In this document: positions 36,757-44,912 of the stretch, piece by piece
How the letters are laid out: each line of letters starts with the position of its first letter
How positions within the stretch are numbered: the stretch's first letter is position 1
Assembly (NCBI RefSeq): GCF_011493005.1
Contig: NZ_CP049156.1
Location: forward strand, 1,302,001-1,366,000
Source of the DNA: Caballeronia sp. SBC1
Lineage (GTDB): Bacteria; Pseudomonadota; Gammaproteobacteria; Burkholderiales; Burkholderiaceae
DNA length: 64,000 nucleotides
Reading direction: 5' to 3'
The notes under the pieces: model-generated
Seen by the model: the letters and a program-made list of their open reading frames with translations, nothing else
Database searches by the model: none
What the model was told of the DNA's origin: nothing
Made by a program: the position numbers and the translations under genes

Positions 36757-37209
36757 AACGGTTTGAAACTCAGTAAACCAAATGTGTTAACTCAACGTTA
36801 ACATTCGAGATCGGCCGTCATTGCCAAGTTTGTGCGAACAAAATCTTTCGGACCTTGTCGAAATGCCGGTTGAGAATCGGCATGTCTTGCCGAAAAGCTT
36901 CGTTTCCTGTCGCTGCCCACAGCATTAGTGAAATTTTTGCCTTGAGGGCACGTCATAAATCTTCCTCAAGTTTTACAAACTATTGCCGATAAGGGGCTGA
37001 TAGCCAACGATCGGCAATGGCGTGTGGCAGTGAAAACGATTGCACGAGCAGCGATGATTTTTTACGATCGGAACTCAGAATTTGTTCGCTCCGATAAATC
37101 GCGTCTTACAAACCGGTTTAAGTAGTGCGGATAAGTGCTTAATATTGCTAATTTTTCGAAGCTTTACTACACTGGCGACACTCTCCCGCCGGTCCAGAAC
37201 AGAACACTA
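36757..37209. other. Intergenic region upstream of pbpG with two inverted repeats
   Basis: I see no gene. ATGCCG-N9-CGGCAT (36863-36883) and ATTGCCGAT-N19-ATCGGCAAT (36982-37018) are perfect dyads sharing a TGCCG/CGGCA core. The region is relatively AT-rich and should contain the pbpG promoter. Confidence 0.5.
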
Positions 37210-38406
37210 ATGAAAACCGAAATGTTTTCGTCGCTCAGGGTGATCCACGGCGTTGCAGTCCGAACTGCGCTGTCGGTTGCCGTGTCGGTGGCGCTCGCGA
37301 CGTCTTTCGCGGCGGCACCGGTCGACGCTTTTGCCAAGACCACAACCTCGAAATCCACCAAGAAGCTGACCAAAGGCGCAGTCGCTGCGCCGCAAGCTAA
37401 AACCGTCAAGTCATCGAAAGTCGCTGCGCGCACCGCGAAGGGTGCGAAGGTTGCTCAAGTCGCTGCGGTGCAGGACGACGAGGCGCCGCGCGCCGCGCGC
37501 CGGCATCGCGTAAGTTACCGCATGGACGCGCGCGGCCGCCGTGCCGCCGTGCGTTCGGTGGCGTTCCAGCCGCGTCCGCCGACCGTTGGCCAGGCATTCG
37601 GCCTGCACGAGACGCCGGACAGCCTTGCGTTGCGCTCGAGCGTTGCGTACGTGGTGGACCAGAACACAGCAGAAACGCTCTTCGATAAAAACTCGCGCGC
37701 CGTGGTGCCTATCGCTTCAATCACGAAGCTGATGACGGCCATGGTCGTGCTCGACTCGAAGGCGCCGCTGACCGAAGAAATCACGGTGACCGACGAAGAT
37801 CGCGACTACGAGAAATTCACGGGTTCGCGGCTTTCCGTTGGCTCTGAGCTCAACCGCGAAGACATGCTGCATATCGCGCTGATGGCGTCGGAAAATCGCG
37901 CGGCCGCTGCGCTGTCGCGTTATTACCCGAATGGACGTCCTGGCTTTATCGCCGCGATGAACGCCAAAGCGAAGATGCTCGGCATGACCGACACGCACTT
38001 CGAAAACTCGACCGGCTTGACGAGCCAGAATGTCTCGAGCGCCCGCGATCTCGTGAAGATGGTGAACGCCGCTTATCAGTACCCGCTGATCCGCAAGTTC
38101 TCAACCGATCGCAGCTACGACGTGTTTACCGGCAAGCGCAATCTGGCCTACAACAGCACGAATGCGCTGATCCGGAATCCGAGCTGGGACATCGGCTTGC
38201 AGAAGACCGGTTTCATTAACGAAGCTGGCGAATGCATGGTGATGCAGACGACTATTCACGGCCGTCCGGTCGTGATGGTCTTGCTTGATTCGTCAGGCAA
38301 GTATTCGCGTTTCGCCGATGCCGGCCGTTTGCGCGGTTTCCTCGAGTCTGAGACTGCTGGCGAGCCGCATATCACCAGCGCTGATGCAGGCGGCGGCGGT
38401 ACCTGA
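37210..38406 (+). CDS. pbpG: D-alanyl-D-alanine endopeptidase PbpG (S11 family)
   Basis: A 398-residue exported peptidoglycan hydrolase. It has a signal peptide (hydrophobic core ALSVAVSVALATSFAAAPVD), then a Lys/Arg/Ala-rich segment (about 45-115) with many Thr-Lys pairs, then the S11 domain. The penicillin-binding motifs are SITKLM (SxxK), SENRAA (SxN) and QKTGFINEAGE (KTG). Family members cleave D-Ala-meso-DAP cross-links in the periplasm. I chose the start at 37210 because it begins a good signal peptide; the 25 in-frame upstream residues do not. A strong terminator follows. Confidence 0.93.
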   Translation: MKTEMFSSLRVIHGVAVRTALSVAVSVALATSFAAAPVDAFAKTTTSKSTKKLTKGAVAAPQAKTVKSSKVAARTAKGAKVAQVAAVQDDEAPRAARRHRVSYRMDARGRRAAVRSVAFQPRPPTVGQAFGLHETPDSLALRSSVAYVVDQNTAETLFDKNSRAVVPIASITKLMTAMVVLDSKAPLTEEITVTDEDRDYEKFTGSRLSVGSELNREDMLHIALMASENRAAAALSRYYPNGRPGFIAAMNAKAKMLGMTDTHFENSTGLTSQNVSSARDLVKMVNAAYQYPLIRKFSTDRSYDVFTGKRNLAYNSTNALIRNPSWDIGLQKTGFINEAGECMVMQTTIHGRPVVMVLLDSSGKYSRFADAGRLRGFLESETAGEPHITSADAGGGGT

Positions 38407-38428
38407 ATCCGTTTGAGTCTTAGTGTTA

Positions 38429-38466
38429 AAAAAACCGGCCTTATCGTTTGATAAGGCCGGTTTTTT
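38429..38466. terminator. Rho-independent terminator after pbpG
   Basis: A perfect 17-bp stem, AAAAAACCGGCCTTATC paired with GATAAGGCCGGTTTTTT across GTTT. It can work on both strands. Confidence 0.93.
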
Positions 38467-38512
38467 AATCGCTTACGAATGCTGCGAATCTGTCGTGCTC
38501 ACATAGAAAATG

Positions 38513-39310
38513 TCACCGCTGCTGCGAATCCGCGCTAGCTTCCGGGCGATATCCGAGCGAGCGCGAAATCTCCAGCGCAGTGCCGCTCAATTGGTTCAGC
38601 CATGAGTCCTGCAGCCGGTCCGCGGGTGCCGAAAGCGACAGGCCGGCGACGAGCCGCCCGGTGTCGTCGTAGATGCCGGCGGCGATGCAGCGTACTCCCA
38701 GTTCCAGTTCCTCGTTATCGCGGGCGCATGCCTGGCTGCGCACGAATGACAATTCGCGCTCGAGCTTGCCGATATCCGTGATGCTGTTCTGCGTGTGGCC
38801 GGAGAGGCCGGTGCGCGTGGCATACGCGCGCACGCGAGAGGATTCGTCCGCCGCGAGAAAGAGTTTTCCCACCGACGTAAGGTGCAGCGGCGCACGGCCG
38901 CCGATCGCTCGCACGACCTGCATACCGGAGCGTTCCGAATAAGCTCGTTCTATATAGACGATCTCATCGCCTTGACGCACCGAGAGATTGACAGTCTGAC
39001 CTGTCTGGCGATGCAGTTCGCGCATGGGCGGCATGGCGGCCTCGCGCACGGAGAGCCGCGCCTTGACCAGATTGCCAAGCTCGAGCAGCCGCATGCCAAG
39101 CCGATACGTGCCGGGGTCTGATCGGTCGACCAGGCGACACGTCACCATGTCGTTCAGGATGCGATGCGCGGTGGACGGATGCAGCGACGTGCTATGTGAA
39201 AGTTCTTTCAGGCTGACCGGGTCGGTGTGCGCGGCGAGCGCGTCGAGCAAGCGCATCATGCGCTCGATCACTTGTATGGACGTTCGGGATTCCGGGTTCG
39301 TATCGCTCAT
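38513..39310 (-). CDS. IclR-family transcriptional regulator
   Basis: A 265-residue regulator. The winged helix-turn-helix (about 14-75: IQVIERMMRLLDALAAHTDP, then LKELSHSTSLHPSTAHRILN) is followed by the IclR effector-binding domain (VRQGDEIVYIERAYSERSGM, TSVGKLFLAAD, GVRCIAAGIYDDTGRLVAGL). IclR proteins control catabolic genes, but no catabolic operon is next to this gene, so its target cannot be named. The start is the ATG at 39310 (MSDTNPES); the 32 in-frame codons upstream look non-coding. Confidence 0.93.
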   Translation of the reverse strand: MSDTNPESRTSIQVIERMMRLLDALAAHTDPVSLKELSHSTSLHPSTAHRILNDMVTCRLVDRSDPGTYRLGMRLLELGNLVKARLSVREAAMPPMRELHRQTGQTVNLSVRQGDEIVYIERAYSERSGMQVVRAIGGRAPLHLTSVGKLFLAADESSRVRAYATRTGLSGHTQNSITDIGKLERELSFVRSQACARDNEELELGVRCIAAGIYDDTGRLVAGLSLSAPADRLQDSWLNQLSGTALEISRSLGYRPEASADSQQR

Positions 39311-39426
39311 GGAGAAAATCAGTTGATACGTCAAACAGCGGAATAATGATTGTATCTCGTATTGTGAAAAGTGCGAAAGACTCAGCGGCACGGTTGCCCC
39401 GGCCATGTCAGATTTTCTGCAGACAA

Positions 39427-39461
39427 CAAAACCGCCCGAAACGTGGAAAGAGTTCGGGCGG
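39427..39461 (-). terminator. Terminator of the Gly/Pro-rich lipoprotein gene
   Basis: On the minus strand CCGCCCGAA pairs with TTCGGGCGG over a 12-nt loop, followed by TTTTG. Confidence 0.8.
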
Positions 39462-39490
39462 CGTCGAGTGCAAGCGGGCGGGCAGAGGGT

Positions 39491-40033
39491 CTAGTGATTG
39501 TTCTCGGGTTGTTGTGCAGGCTGCTTGCCCCAGAGCGAACGGCCGACATACGGCGTTGATCCACGCGACTGCTGCGCCTGCGGCGCGGGTGCGGGCCGGC
39601 CCGGATTGCCCGCCTGCGGCTGCTGCGGCCTGCCCCCTTGTGGTCCGCCCGCTTGCGGGCCGCCATGACCGCCCCGATCGCCGCCTCCATTCCCTCCCTG
39701 GTTACCGCGATTGCCGCCTCGGTCGCCCCAGCCACCCTGAGGCGGCGGGCGGCGATAACCAGGGCCGTCATTCCAATAGCGCGGGCCTGGGCCGCCGTAA
39801 TATCCGCCACCACCGCCGATGATCACACCCGACTGAACAACCGGCGCTCCGTAGCCATAACTGGCTTCGTAGCCCGGGGGCGCGGCTTCGTAGCCTGCGG
39901 GGTAGCCAGGGGCGGGATAAGCGGAATAGCCGCCGCCAGTCGCGTAAGCGGGCGTGCCGTCTGGGTAGACGGCGCAGCCCGCTACTAAGGCGGACGAAGC
40001 GAGGATCAGGCCTGTAACTGCGAGTTTCATCAT
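39491..40033 (-). CDS. Gly/Pro/Tyr-rich lipoprotein, function unknown
   Basis: 180 residues. A short lipoprotein signal ends in lipobox LVAGC, followed by a low-complexity sequence rich in Gly, Pro and Tyr (YSAYPAPGYPAGYEAAPPGY) and then a Gly/Arg/Gln/Pro-rich C-terminus (DRGGNRGNQGGNGGGDRGGH). No catalytic domain is visible. Such proteins are common hypothetical lipoproteins in Burkholderiaceae, and a structural envelope role is only a guess. Two consecutive ATG codons (40033 and 40030) could each be the start. It ends in its own terminator and is probably monocistronic. Confidence 0.78.
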   Translation of the reverse strand: MMKLAVTGLILASSALVAGCAVYPDGTPAYATGGGYSAYPAPGYPAGYEAAPPGYEASYGYGAPVVQSGVIIGGGGGYYGGPGPRYWNDGPGYRRPPPQGGWGDRGGNRGNQGGNGGGDRGGHGGPQAGGPQGGRPQQPQAGNPGRPAPAPQAQQSRGSTPYVGRSLWGKQPAQQPENNH

Positions 40034-40270
40034 GAGCGGGAAGACATTGGTTAACTAGTTACCGTATCTGACAGTTTCACGGAGTGAATGTCGCAAGAAT
40101 TTTGTAAGGATTTATCTCCGCGGTAACAGAGTGGACGCGGCAGGAATCGCTCATGACCAGCAAACACAACGGTGACGCGGCATACGCTGTTGACAGGGAT
40201 GCAACAATGCTTTGTGCTGAGGCATCTTTATGGGTTAAGGACAAACCCTTAAAATTCGAAATGTCCGGAA

Positions 40271-40288
40271 GTGGGCCCGTCAGCCCAC
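40271..40288 (+). other. Leader hairpin before the 80-residue secreted protein
   Basis: GTGGGC-CCGTCA-GCCCAC is a perfect 6-bp stem 23 bases upstream of the predicted start codon at 40312 and just before its ribosome binding site. Confidence 0.4.
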
Positions 40289-40311
40289 AGGACCTGAGAA
40301 GGGGTTTGAAA

Positions 40312-40554
40312 ATGAAAAAGACAATATCGACCTACTGGCCCATCGCGATGCTCGTGCCGCTCGCACTCGCGGGCTACTGTCATGCAATCCACCCGGTTTC
40401 CGGGACTGCAGCACCCCACCCGCAAAGCGCTGCCAGTGTCAGCGCGGAATTCGCGCGTGCGATTTCGCTGGGACTAGTCGGGTCGGATAACGCTGCCAAC
40501 GCGTATCGACCGGCTAATGGGACGTCAGCTACGGCTGTTTCGCAGACGTTCTGA
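40312..40554 (+). CDS. Small predicted secreted protein, unknown
   Basis: 80 residues beginning MKKTISTYWPIAMLVPLALA, a typical Sec signal peptide, followed by a short Ala/Ser-rich mature part (AEFARAISLGLVGSDNAANA). No family is recognised. The reading frame is open from 40153, but the charged-hydrophobic signal and GAAGGGG ribosome binding site support the start at 40312. It could be spurious; the signal peptide is the only strong argument for coding. Confidence 0.5.
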   Translation: MKKTISTYWPIAMLVPLALAGYCHAIHPVSGTAAPHPQSAASVSAEFARAISLGLVGSDNAANAYRPANGTSATAVSQTF

Positions 40555-40614
40555 GGGGGCAATCGGTAAGGCTACGACGGCGGGGCCGCTTGGGCGCGCC
40601 AACGGCGTCCTTTG

Positions 40615-40620
40615 TATAAT
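40615..40620 (+). promoter_or_regulatory. Possible -10 element of the phosphatase gene
   Basis: A perfect TATAAT about 100 bp before the start codon. The best -35 (TTGGGC, 40590-40595) is 19 bp away, so the assignment is tentative. Confidence 0.4.
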
Positions 40621-40719
40621 TCAGAGTTGCGTTGCGCGGATTTGTCTGGTCGAGCCGGCGCAGCCGAGCTGCGAATTTCGCTGAAGTGCTTGCTCAAGCC
40701 AATCGATGCCAGGAACCTG

Positions 40720-41202
40720 ATGAACACTATCGCCGTCTGTTTTGTGTGCCTGGGCAATATCTGCCGTTCGCCGAGCGCCGAAGCGGTGATGCTGCATCAG
40801 GTGGGCCGGGCAAGGCTATCTGACAAGATCGTGGTGGATTCCGCCGGTACCGGCGATTGGCATATCGGCCAGCCGCCCGACGACCGCGCCCAGAGCGCTG
40901 CCAGGAAACGTGGTTATGACTTGTCGCCGCTGCGCGGCCGGCAGATCAGCCACGAAGATTTCGCCCGCTTCGATCTGCTTATCGCGATGGACGACGCAAA
41001 CGCCGCCGCACTGACCGAAGTGTGTCCGCCAGAGTATCGCGACAAGATCCGGTTGCTGATGGAATTCGCGACCCGCGATGACAGCCGCGTGGTCGTCGAC
41101 CCTTATTTTGGTGGCGACGAAGGCTTCGAGCGTGTGCTCGATCAGTGCGAGGATGCCTGCGAAGGCCTGCTGAGAGCGCTTCGCACACAATTGGTGGCGT
41201 GA
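40720..41202 (+). CDS. Low-molecular-weight protein-tyrosine phosphatase
   Basis: A 160-residue cytosolic phosphatase. The P-loop is FVCLGNICRSPSAEAV (CX5R with catalytic Cys, then Ser), and the general-acid Asp lies in DPYFGGDEGFERVLDQCEDA. LMW-PTPs of proteobacteria often dephosphorylate tyrosine kinases that control exopolysaccharide. No such kinase is adjacent. The gene sits just ahead of iscR on the same strand, a common arrangement in this family of bacteria. The start at 40720 has AGGAAcctgATG; the upstream in-frame codons are not family-like. Confidence 0.93.
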   Translation: MNTIAVCFVCLGNICRSPSAEAVMLHQVGRARLSDKIVVDSAGTGDWHIGQPPDDRAQSAARKRGYDLSPLRGRQISHEDFARFDLLIAMDDANAAALTEVCPPEYRDKIRLLMEFATRDDSRVVVDPYFGGDEGFERVLDQCEDACEGLLRALRTQLVA

Positions 41203-41273
41203 TGTCCGGCATTCGAAAGCAAGCTTCATCCAGCACAATATTCTCAGCATTTTCCTAAGAAAATGGCCTGTAG

Positions 41274-41298
41274 ATACTTGACTAAATCCGTAGGCTAT
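41274..41298. promoter_or_regulatory. IscR type 1 site, upstream copy
   Basis: ATACTTGACT-N-rich centre-GTAGGCTAT fits the type 1 IscR consensus (ATA..yTGACT-AT-rich-aGTC..sTAT) with few mismatches. It lies 57-81 bp before the iscR start. Confidence 0.65.
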
Positions 41299-41300
41299 TT

Positions 41301-41325
41301 ATACTTGACCAAAATCATCCAGTAT
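41301..41325. promoter_or_regulatory. IscR type 1 site, downstream copy
   Basis: ATACTTGACC...CCAGTAT repeats the same pattern 27 bp further on, so the two boxes lie in tandem. This supports autoregulation by [2Fe-2S]-IscR. Confidence 0.6.
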
Positions 41326-41354
41326 TAGCCGTAGTCCCCGGTAGCTTACAAATT

Positions 41355-41882
41355 ATGAGACTCACCACGAAAGGCCGTTTCGCCGTCACGGCGATGATCG
41401 ACTTGGCTTTGCGCCAGGAGCAGGGCCCGGTGACGCTGGCAGGAATCAGCCAGCGCCAGCATATCTCGTTGTCCTATCTCGAGCAGTTGTTCGGCAAGTT
41501 GCGCCGGCACGAGATCGTCGAGTCGGTGCGCGGTCCGGGTGGCGGATACAATCTCGCGCGCCGTGCCGAGAACGTCACGGTGGCGGACATCATTATTGCG
41601 GTGGACGAGCCTATCGACGCCACGCAATGCGGTGGCAAGGGTGCTTGCGAAGGCACCAAGCAGCACGACGGTCACTGCATGACCCACGAACTCTGGTCTA
41701 CGCTCAATCAGAAGATGGTCGAGTATCTCGACTCGGTCTCGCTGAAAGATCTCGTCGACCAGCAGCGCGCACGTGAAGGATCGCCAGCGGTGTTGCGCGA
41801 CCGGCGTGCCGAATCGGCGGGCGTGGAGCCTGTGCGCGTAGCGCCGAAAGGACCGAATTCCGTTTTCAACCTGGCCGGCTGA
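41355..41882 (+). CDS. iscR: Fe-S cluster assembly regulator IscR (Rrf2 family)
   Basis: 175 residues. The winged helix-turn-helix (MRLTTKGRFAVTAMIDLALR, ISLSYLEQLFGKLRRHEIVE, SVRGPGGGYNLAR) is followed by the cluster-binding loop with Cys92, Cys98, Cys108 and His111. E. coli has Cys92/98/104 and His107, so the loop is four residues longer here. Holo-IscR represses the isc operon when clusters are sufficient, and the tandem type 1 sites upstream fit this. It leads the cluster iscR-iscS-iscU-iscA-hscB-hscA-fdx-iscX, all on the plus strand. Confidence 0.97.
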   Translation: MRLTTKGRFAVTAMIDLALRQEQGPVTLAGISQRQHISLSYLEQLFGKLRRHEIVESVRGPGGGYNLARRAENVTVADIIIAVDEPIDATQCGGKGACEGTKQHDGHCMTHELWSTLNQKMVEYLDSVSLKDLVDQQRAREGSPAVLRDRRAESAGVEPVRVAPKGPNSVFNLAG

Positions 41883-41994
41883 CGGCTGCCGCGTGCATTC
41901 GAGTGTTTATTCGTGCATTCATTCATGCATTTATTCGATACCGCGGCCGTCTCGCCTTGAACGAGCCAATTGAGTTAAATCCCCGGAGCAACTG

Positions 41995-43218
41995 ATGAAC
42001 AACGACATTCCCCACCTGCCCATTTACATGGACTACAGCGCCACGACCCCGGTCGATCCGCGCGTGGTGGACAAGATGATTCCGTATCTGCGCGAGCAGT
42101 TCGGCAACCCGGCATCGCGTAGCCATCAATATGGCTGGGATGCGGAGCGGGCGGTCGAAGAGGCGCGCGAGAACGTCGCGAAGCTGGTCAATTGCGACCC
42201 GCGCGAAATCATCTGGACGTCGGGCGCCACCGAATCGGACAACCTCGCCATCAAGGGCGCGGCGCATTTCTACAAGAGCAAAGGTAAGCACATCATCACG
42301 GTGAAGACCGAGCACAAGGCCGTGCTCGATACCTGTCGTGAACTCGAACGCGAAGGTTTCGAAGTCACGTACCTGGATGTGAAGGACGACGGTTTGCTCG
42401 ACCTGGACAAGCTTCAGGCAGCTATCCGCCCGGACACCATTCTGGTCTCGGTGATGAGCGTGAACAACGAAATCGGCGTGATCCAGGACGTGACCGCGAT
42501 CGGCGAGATCACGCGTTCGAAGGGCATCATATTTCACGTCGATGCGGCGCAAGCGACAGGCAAGATCGAGATCGATCTGCAAAAGCAGAAGGTCGACCTG
42601 ATGTCGTTTTCGGCTCACAAGACGTATGGCCCCAAGGGTATTGGCGCGTTGTTCGTACGTCGCAAGCCGCGGATCCGCATTGAAGCGCAGATGCACGGCG
42701 GCGGTCACGAGCGCGGCATGCGTTCGGGCACGCTGGCCACGCACCAGATCGTCGGCATGGGCGAGGCTTTCCGGATCGCGCGTGAAGAAATGGCCGTGGA
42801 AAACGAGCGGGTCCGCATGTTGCGCGATCGCTTGCTGAAGGGCTTGCAAGATATGGAAGAGGTTTATGTGAACGGAGACATGGATCTCCGCGTGCCGCAT
42901 AACCTCAACATCAGCTTTAACTTCGTCGAAGGCGAGTCGTTGATCATGGCGGTCAAGGACGTGGCGGTATCGTCGGGTTCTGCATGTACGTCGGCTTCGT
43001 TGGAACCGTCTTATGTGCTGCGGGCGCTGGGTCGCAACGACGAACTCGCGCACAGCTCGATCCGTTTTACGGTCGGCCGCTTCACGACCGAGCAGGACGT
43101 CGATTACGTGATCAACTTGTTGAAGAGCAAGATTCAGAAGTTGCGTGATCTGTCGCCGCTTTGGGAAATGCATAAGGACGGTATCGACATTTCGTCGATC
43201 CAGTGGGCTGCGCATTAA
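41995..43218 (+). CDS. iscS: Cysteine desulfurase IscS
   Basis: A 407-residue PLP enzyme that takes sulfur from cysteine and delivers it to IscU and other acceptors. The PLP lysine is in [11 protein letters not shown]. The mobile active-site Cys lies in [20 protein letters not shown], and the C-terminus with [20 protein letters not shown] is the IscU/CyaY-interacting tail typical of the housekeeping IscS. Cofactor contacts are seen in [11 protein letters not shown] and [11 protein letters not shown]. The start has CCGGAGcaactgATG. iscU follows after 93 bp. Confidence 0.98.
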   Translation: MNNDIPHLPIYMDYSATTPVDPRVVDKMIPYLREQFGNPASRSHQYGWDAERAVEEARENVAKLVNCDPREIIWTSGATESDNLAIKGAAHFYKSKGKHIITVKTEHKAVLDTCRELEREGFEVTYLDVKDDGLLDLDKLQAAIRPDTILVSVMSVNNEIGVIQDVTAIGEITRSKGIIFHVDAAQATGKIEIDLQKQKVDLMSFSAHKTYGPKGIGALFVRRKPRIRIEAQMHGGGHERGMRSGTLATHQIVGMGEAFRIAREEMAVENERVRMLRDRLLKGLQDMEEVYVNGDMDLRVPHNLNISFNFVEGESLIMAVKDVAVSSGSACTSASLEPSYVLRALGRNDELAHSSIRFTVGRFTTEQDVDYVINLLKSKIQKLRDLSPLWEMHKDGIDISSIQWAAH

Positions 43219-43311
43219 GCGCCTGGTTGGCCGCTGTGTCGGCGGCTCATTTGCGCTCACGTTAGAACATACACGCGAACGCACACGCATACGAATTCAA
43301 GGAGTTTGATC

Positions 43312-43740
43312 ATGGCTTATAGCGACAAGGTTCTGGACCACTACGAAAACCCGCGCAATGTCGGTTCGTTCGGCAAGGACGACGACACGGTAGGCACCGG
43401 CATGGTTGGTGCGCCGGCATGCGGCGACGTGATGAAGCTGCAGATCCGCGTGGGCGCGGATGGCGTGATTGAAGATGCGAAGTTCAAGACGTATGGCTGC
43501 GGTTCGGCTATTGCTTCCAGCTCGCTCGTGACTGAGTGGGTGAAGGGCAAGACGCTGGATCAGGCGCTGACCATCAAGAACACGCACATTGCTGAAGAAC
43601 TGGCACTGCCGCCGGTGAAGATTCACTGTTCCATCCTGGCCGAAGACGCAATCAAGGCTGCCGTCGCTGACTATAAGCAACGTCATGGCGCGAGTACGGC
43701 GGAAGCTGCTCCGGCTGAAGCGAAGCAACACGCGGCTTAA
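43312..43740 (+). CDS. iscU: Iron-sulfur cluster scaffold IscU
   Basis: A 142-residue scaffold on which [2Fe-2S] and [4Fe-4S] clusters are built. The three cluster cysteines are in GMVGAPACGDVMKLQI, TYGCGSAIASSS and VKIHCSILAEDA. The chaperone-recognition motif LPPVK, bound by HscA, directly precedes the third. A short Ala/Glu-rich tail (STAEAAPAEAKQHAA) extends beyond the usual end of about 128 residues. The start at 43312 (MAYSDKVLDHYENPRN) has AAGGAG eight bases upstream and is preferred to the in-frame ATG six bases earlier. Confidence 0.98.
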   Translation: MAYSDKVLDHYENPRNVGSFGKDDDTVGTGMVGAPACGDVMKLQIRVGADGVIEDAKFKTYGCGSAIASSSLVTEWVKGKTLDQALTIKNTHIAEELALPPVKIHCSILAEDAIKAAVADYKQRHGASTAEAAPAEAKQHAA

Positions 43741-43902
43741 GCGGGTAGGTAGCGAGCAATCGGGTTTCGGGAAGGGCGCTTGGGTTATTGGCTTGGATTG
43801 TTAGTTATCCGCCGGCGCTCTGGTTTTCGATTCAAAGCAAGGCTGCAGCGTGGCGACCGGAGAAATGATTGACTCCAGACGAGCGGCTGCTGATGAGAGA
43901 CT

Positions 43903-44226
43903 ATGGCAATCACGTTGACGGACAAGGCAGCACAACACGTGCAGAAATATCTGGTTCGACGCGGCAAGGGCGTTGGCCTGCGCGTCGGCGTGCGCACAAC
44001 CGGCTGCTCGGGCCTCGCTTACAAGCTCGAGTATGTGGACGAACTCGCCCCGGAAGACCAGGTGTTCGAGTCGGCCGGCGTGAAGATCATTGTCGATCCG
44101 AAGAGCCTGGCTTATATCGACGGCACCGAGCTGGATTTTGCGCGCGAAGGGCTGAACGAAGGGTTCAAGTTCAATAACCCGAACGTGAAAGACGAGTGCG
44201 GTTGCGGCGAGTCGTTTCGCGTATAG
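43903..44226 (+). CDS. iscA: Iron-sulfur assembly A-type carrier IscA
   Basis: A 107-residue A-type carrier protein. The three ligating cysteines appear in [14 protein letters not shown] and the C-terminal [11 protein letters not shown]. The start ([18 protein letters not shown]) matches the family. The gap from iscU is 162 bp, longer than in E. coli, with no gene in it. A perfect terminator-like hairpin follows iscA and separates it from hscB. Confidence 0.97.
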   Translation: MAITLTDKAAQHVQKYLVRRGKGVGLRVGVRTTGCSGLAYKLEYVDELAPEDQVFESAGVKIIVDPKSLAYIDGTELDFAREGLNEGFKFNNPNVKDECGCGESFRV

Positions 44227-44247
44227 CGCGGCGCAAGAACAACAAAG

Positions 44248-44271
44248 AGGCGGCGCGTGCCGCCTTTTTCT
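44248..44271 (+). terminator. Intra-operon terminator between iscA and hscB
   Basis: AGGCGGC-GCGT-GCCGCCT followed by TTTTC, 22 bp after the iscA stop. It probably lowers transcription of hscBA-fdx-iscX relative to iscRSUA. Confidence 0.75.
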
Positions 44272-44336
44272 TTAGTACCGCCGGTTTAGAAGTCTCTCTT
44301 AGTCCTGCTTCTGCTGATCTTTCACTCATTTTCAAC

Positions 44337-44861
44337 ATGGCAACGCTCAACGACAGTCACTTCGATCTGTTCGACCTCCCGCCGACCTACGCCATCGATG
44401 CTAAAAAGCTCGATGACGCGTATCGCACGGTGCAGGCACAGGTTCATCCCGATCGTTTTGCGGCCGCTGGCGATGCGCAAAAACGCGTTGCGATGCAGTG
44501 GGCCACGCGGACGAACGAGGCGTATCAGACGCTGCGCGATCCGCTGAAGCGGGCAACCTATATGTTGTCGCTGCGCGGCGTGCATGCCGACGCGGAGAAC
44601 AATACCGCGATGGAACCCGCCTTCCTGATGCAGCAAATGGAATGGCGCGAAAACATAGAGGACGCGGCGGACGCCAAAAATCTTGGCGCGCTCGAAGCCT
44701 TGCTTCATGAGCTGCGCGATCAGGAACGTATCCGATTCGGAAAACTGGCCGCGCTGATCGACAGCCACGCGGACCAGGCGGCGAGCGAAGCCGTGCGCCA
44801 GCTGATGTTCATAGAACGCGTGGCGAGCGAGATCGGCGCGCAGATCGAGAAGCTCGACTGA
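44337..44861 (+). CDS. hscB: Co-chaperone HscB (J-type)
   Basis: A 174-residue J-protein that brings IscU to HscA and stimulates its ATPase. The J domain at the N-terminus ([20 protein letters not shown]) carries the HPD motif in QVHPDRFAA. The C-terminal helical domain ([20 protein letters not shown]) binds IscU. The start at 44337 (MATLND) fits the family; the frame is open further upstream, through the terminator and into iscA, which is not plausible coding. hscA follows after 51 bp. Confidence 0.96.
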   Translation: MATLNDSHFDLFDLPPTYAIDAKKLDDAYRTVQAQVHPDRFAAAGDAQKRVAMQWATRTNEAYQTLRDPLKRATYMLSLRGVHADAENNTAMEPAFLMQQMEWRENIEDAADAKNLGALEALLHELRDQERIRFGKLAALIDSHADQAASEAVRQLMFIERVASEIGAQIEKLD

Positions 44862-44912
44862 CCCTGACGCCGTATATAAAACCAGACGACACCAACCCCC
44901 AATAGATCAACG

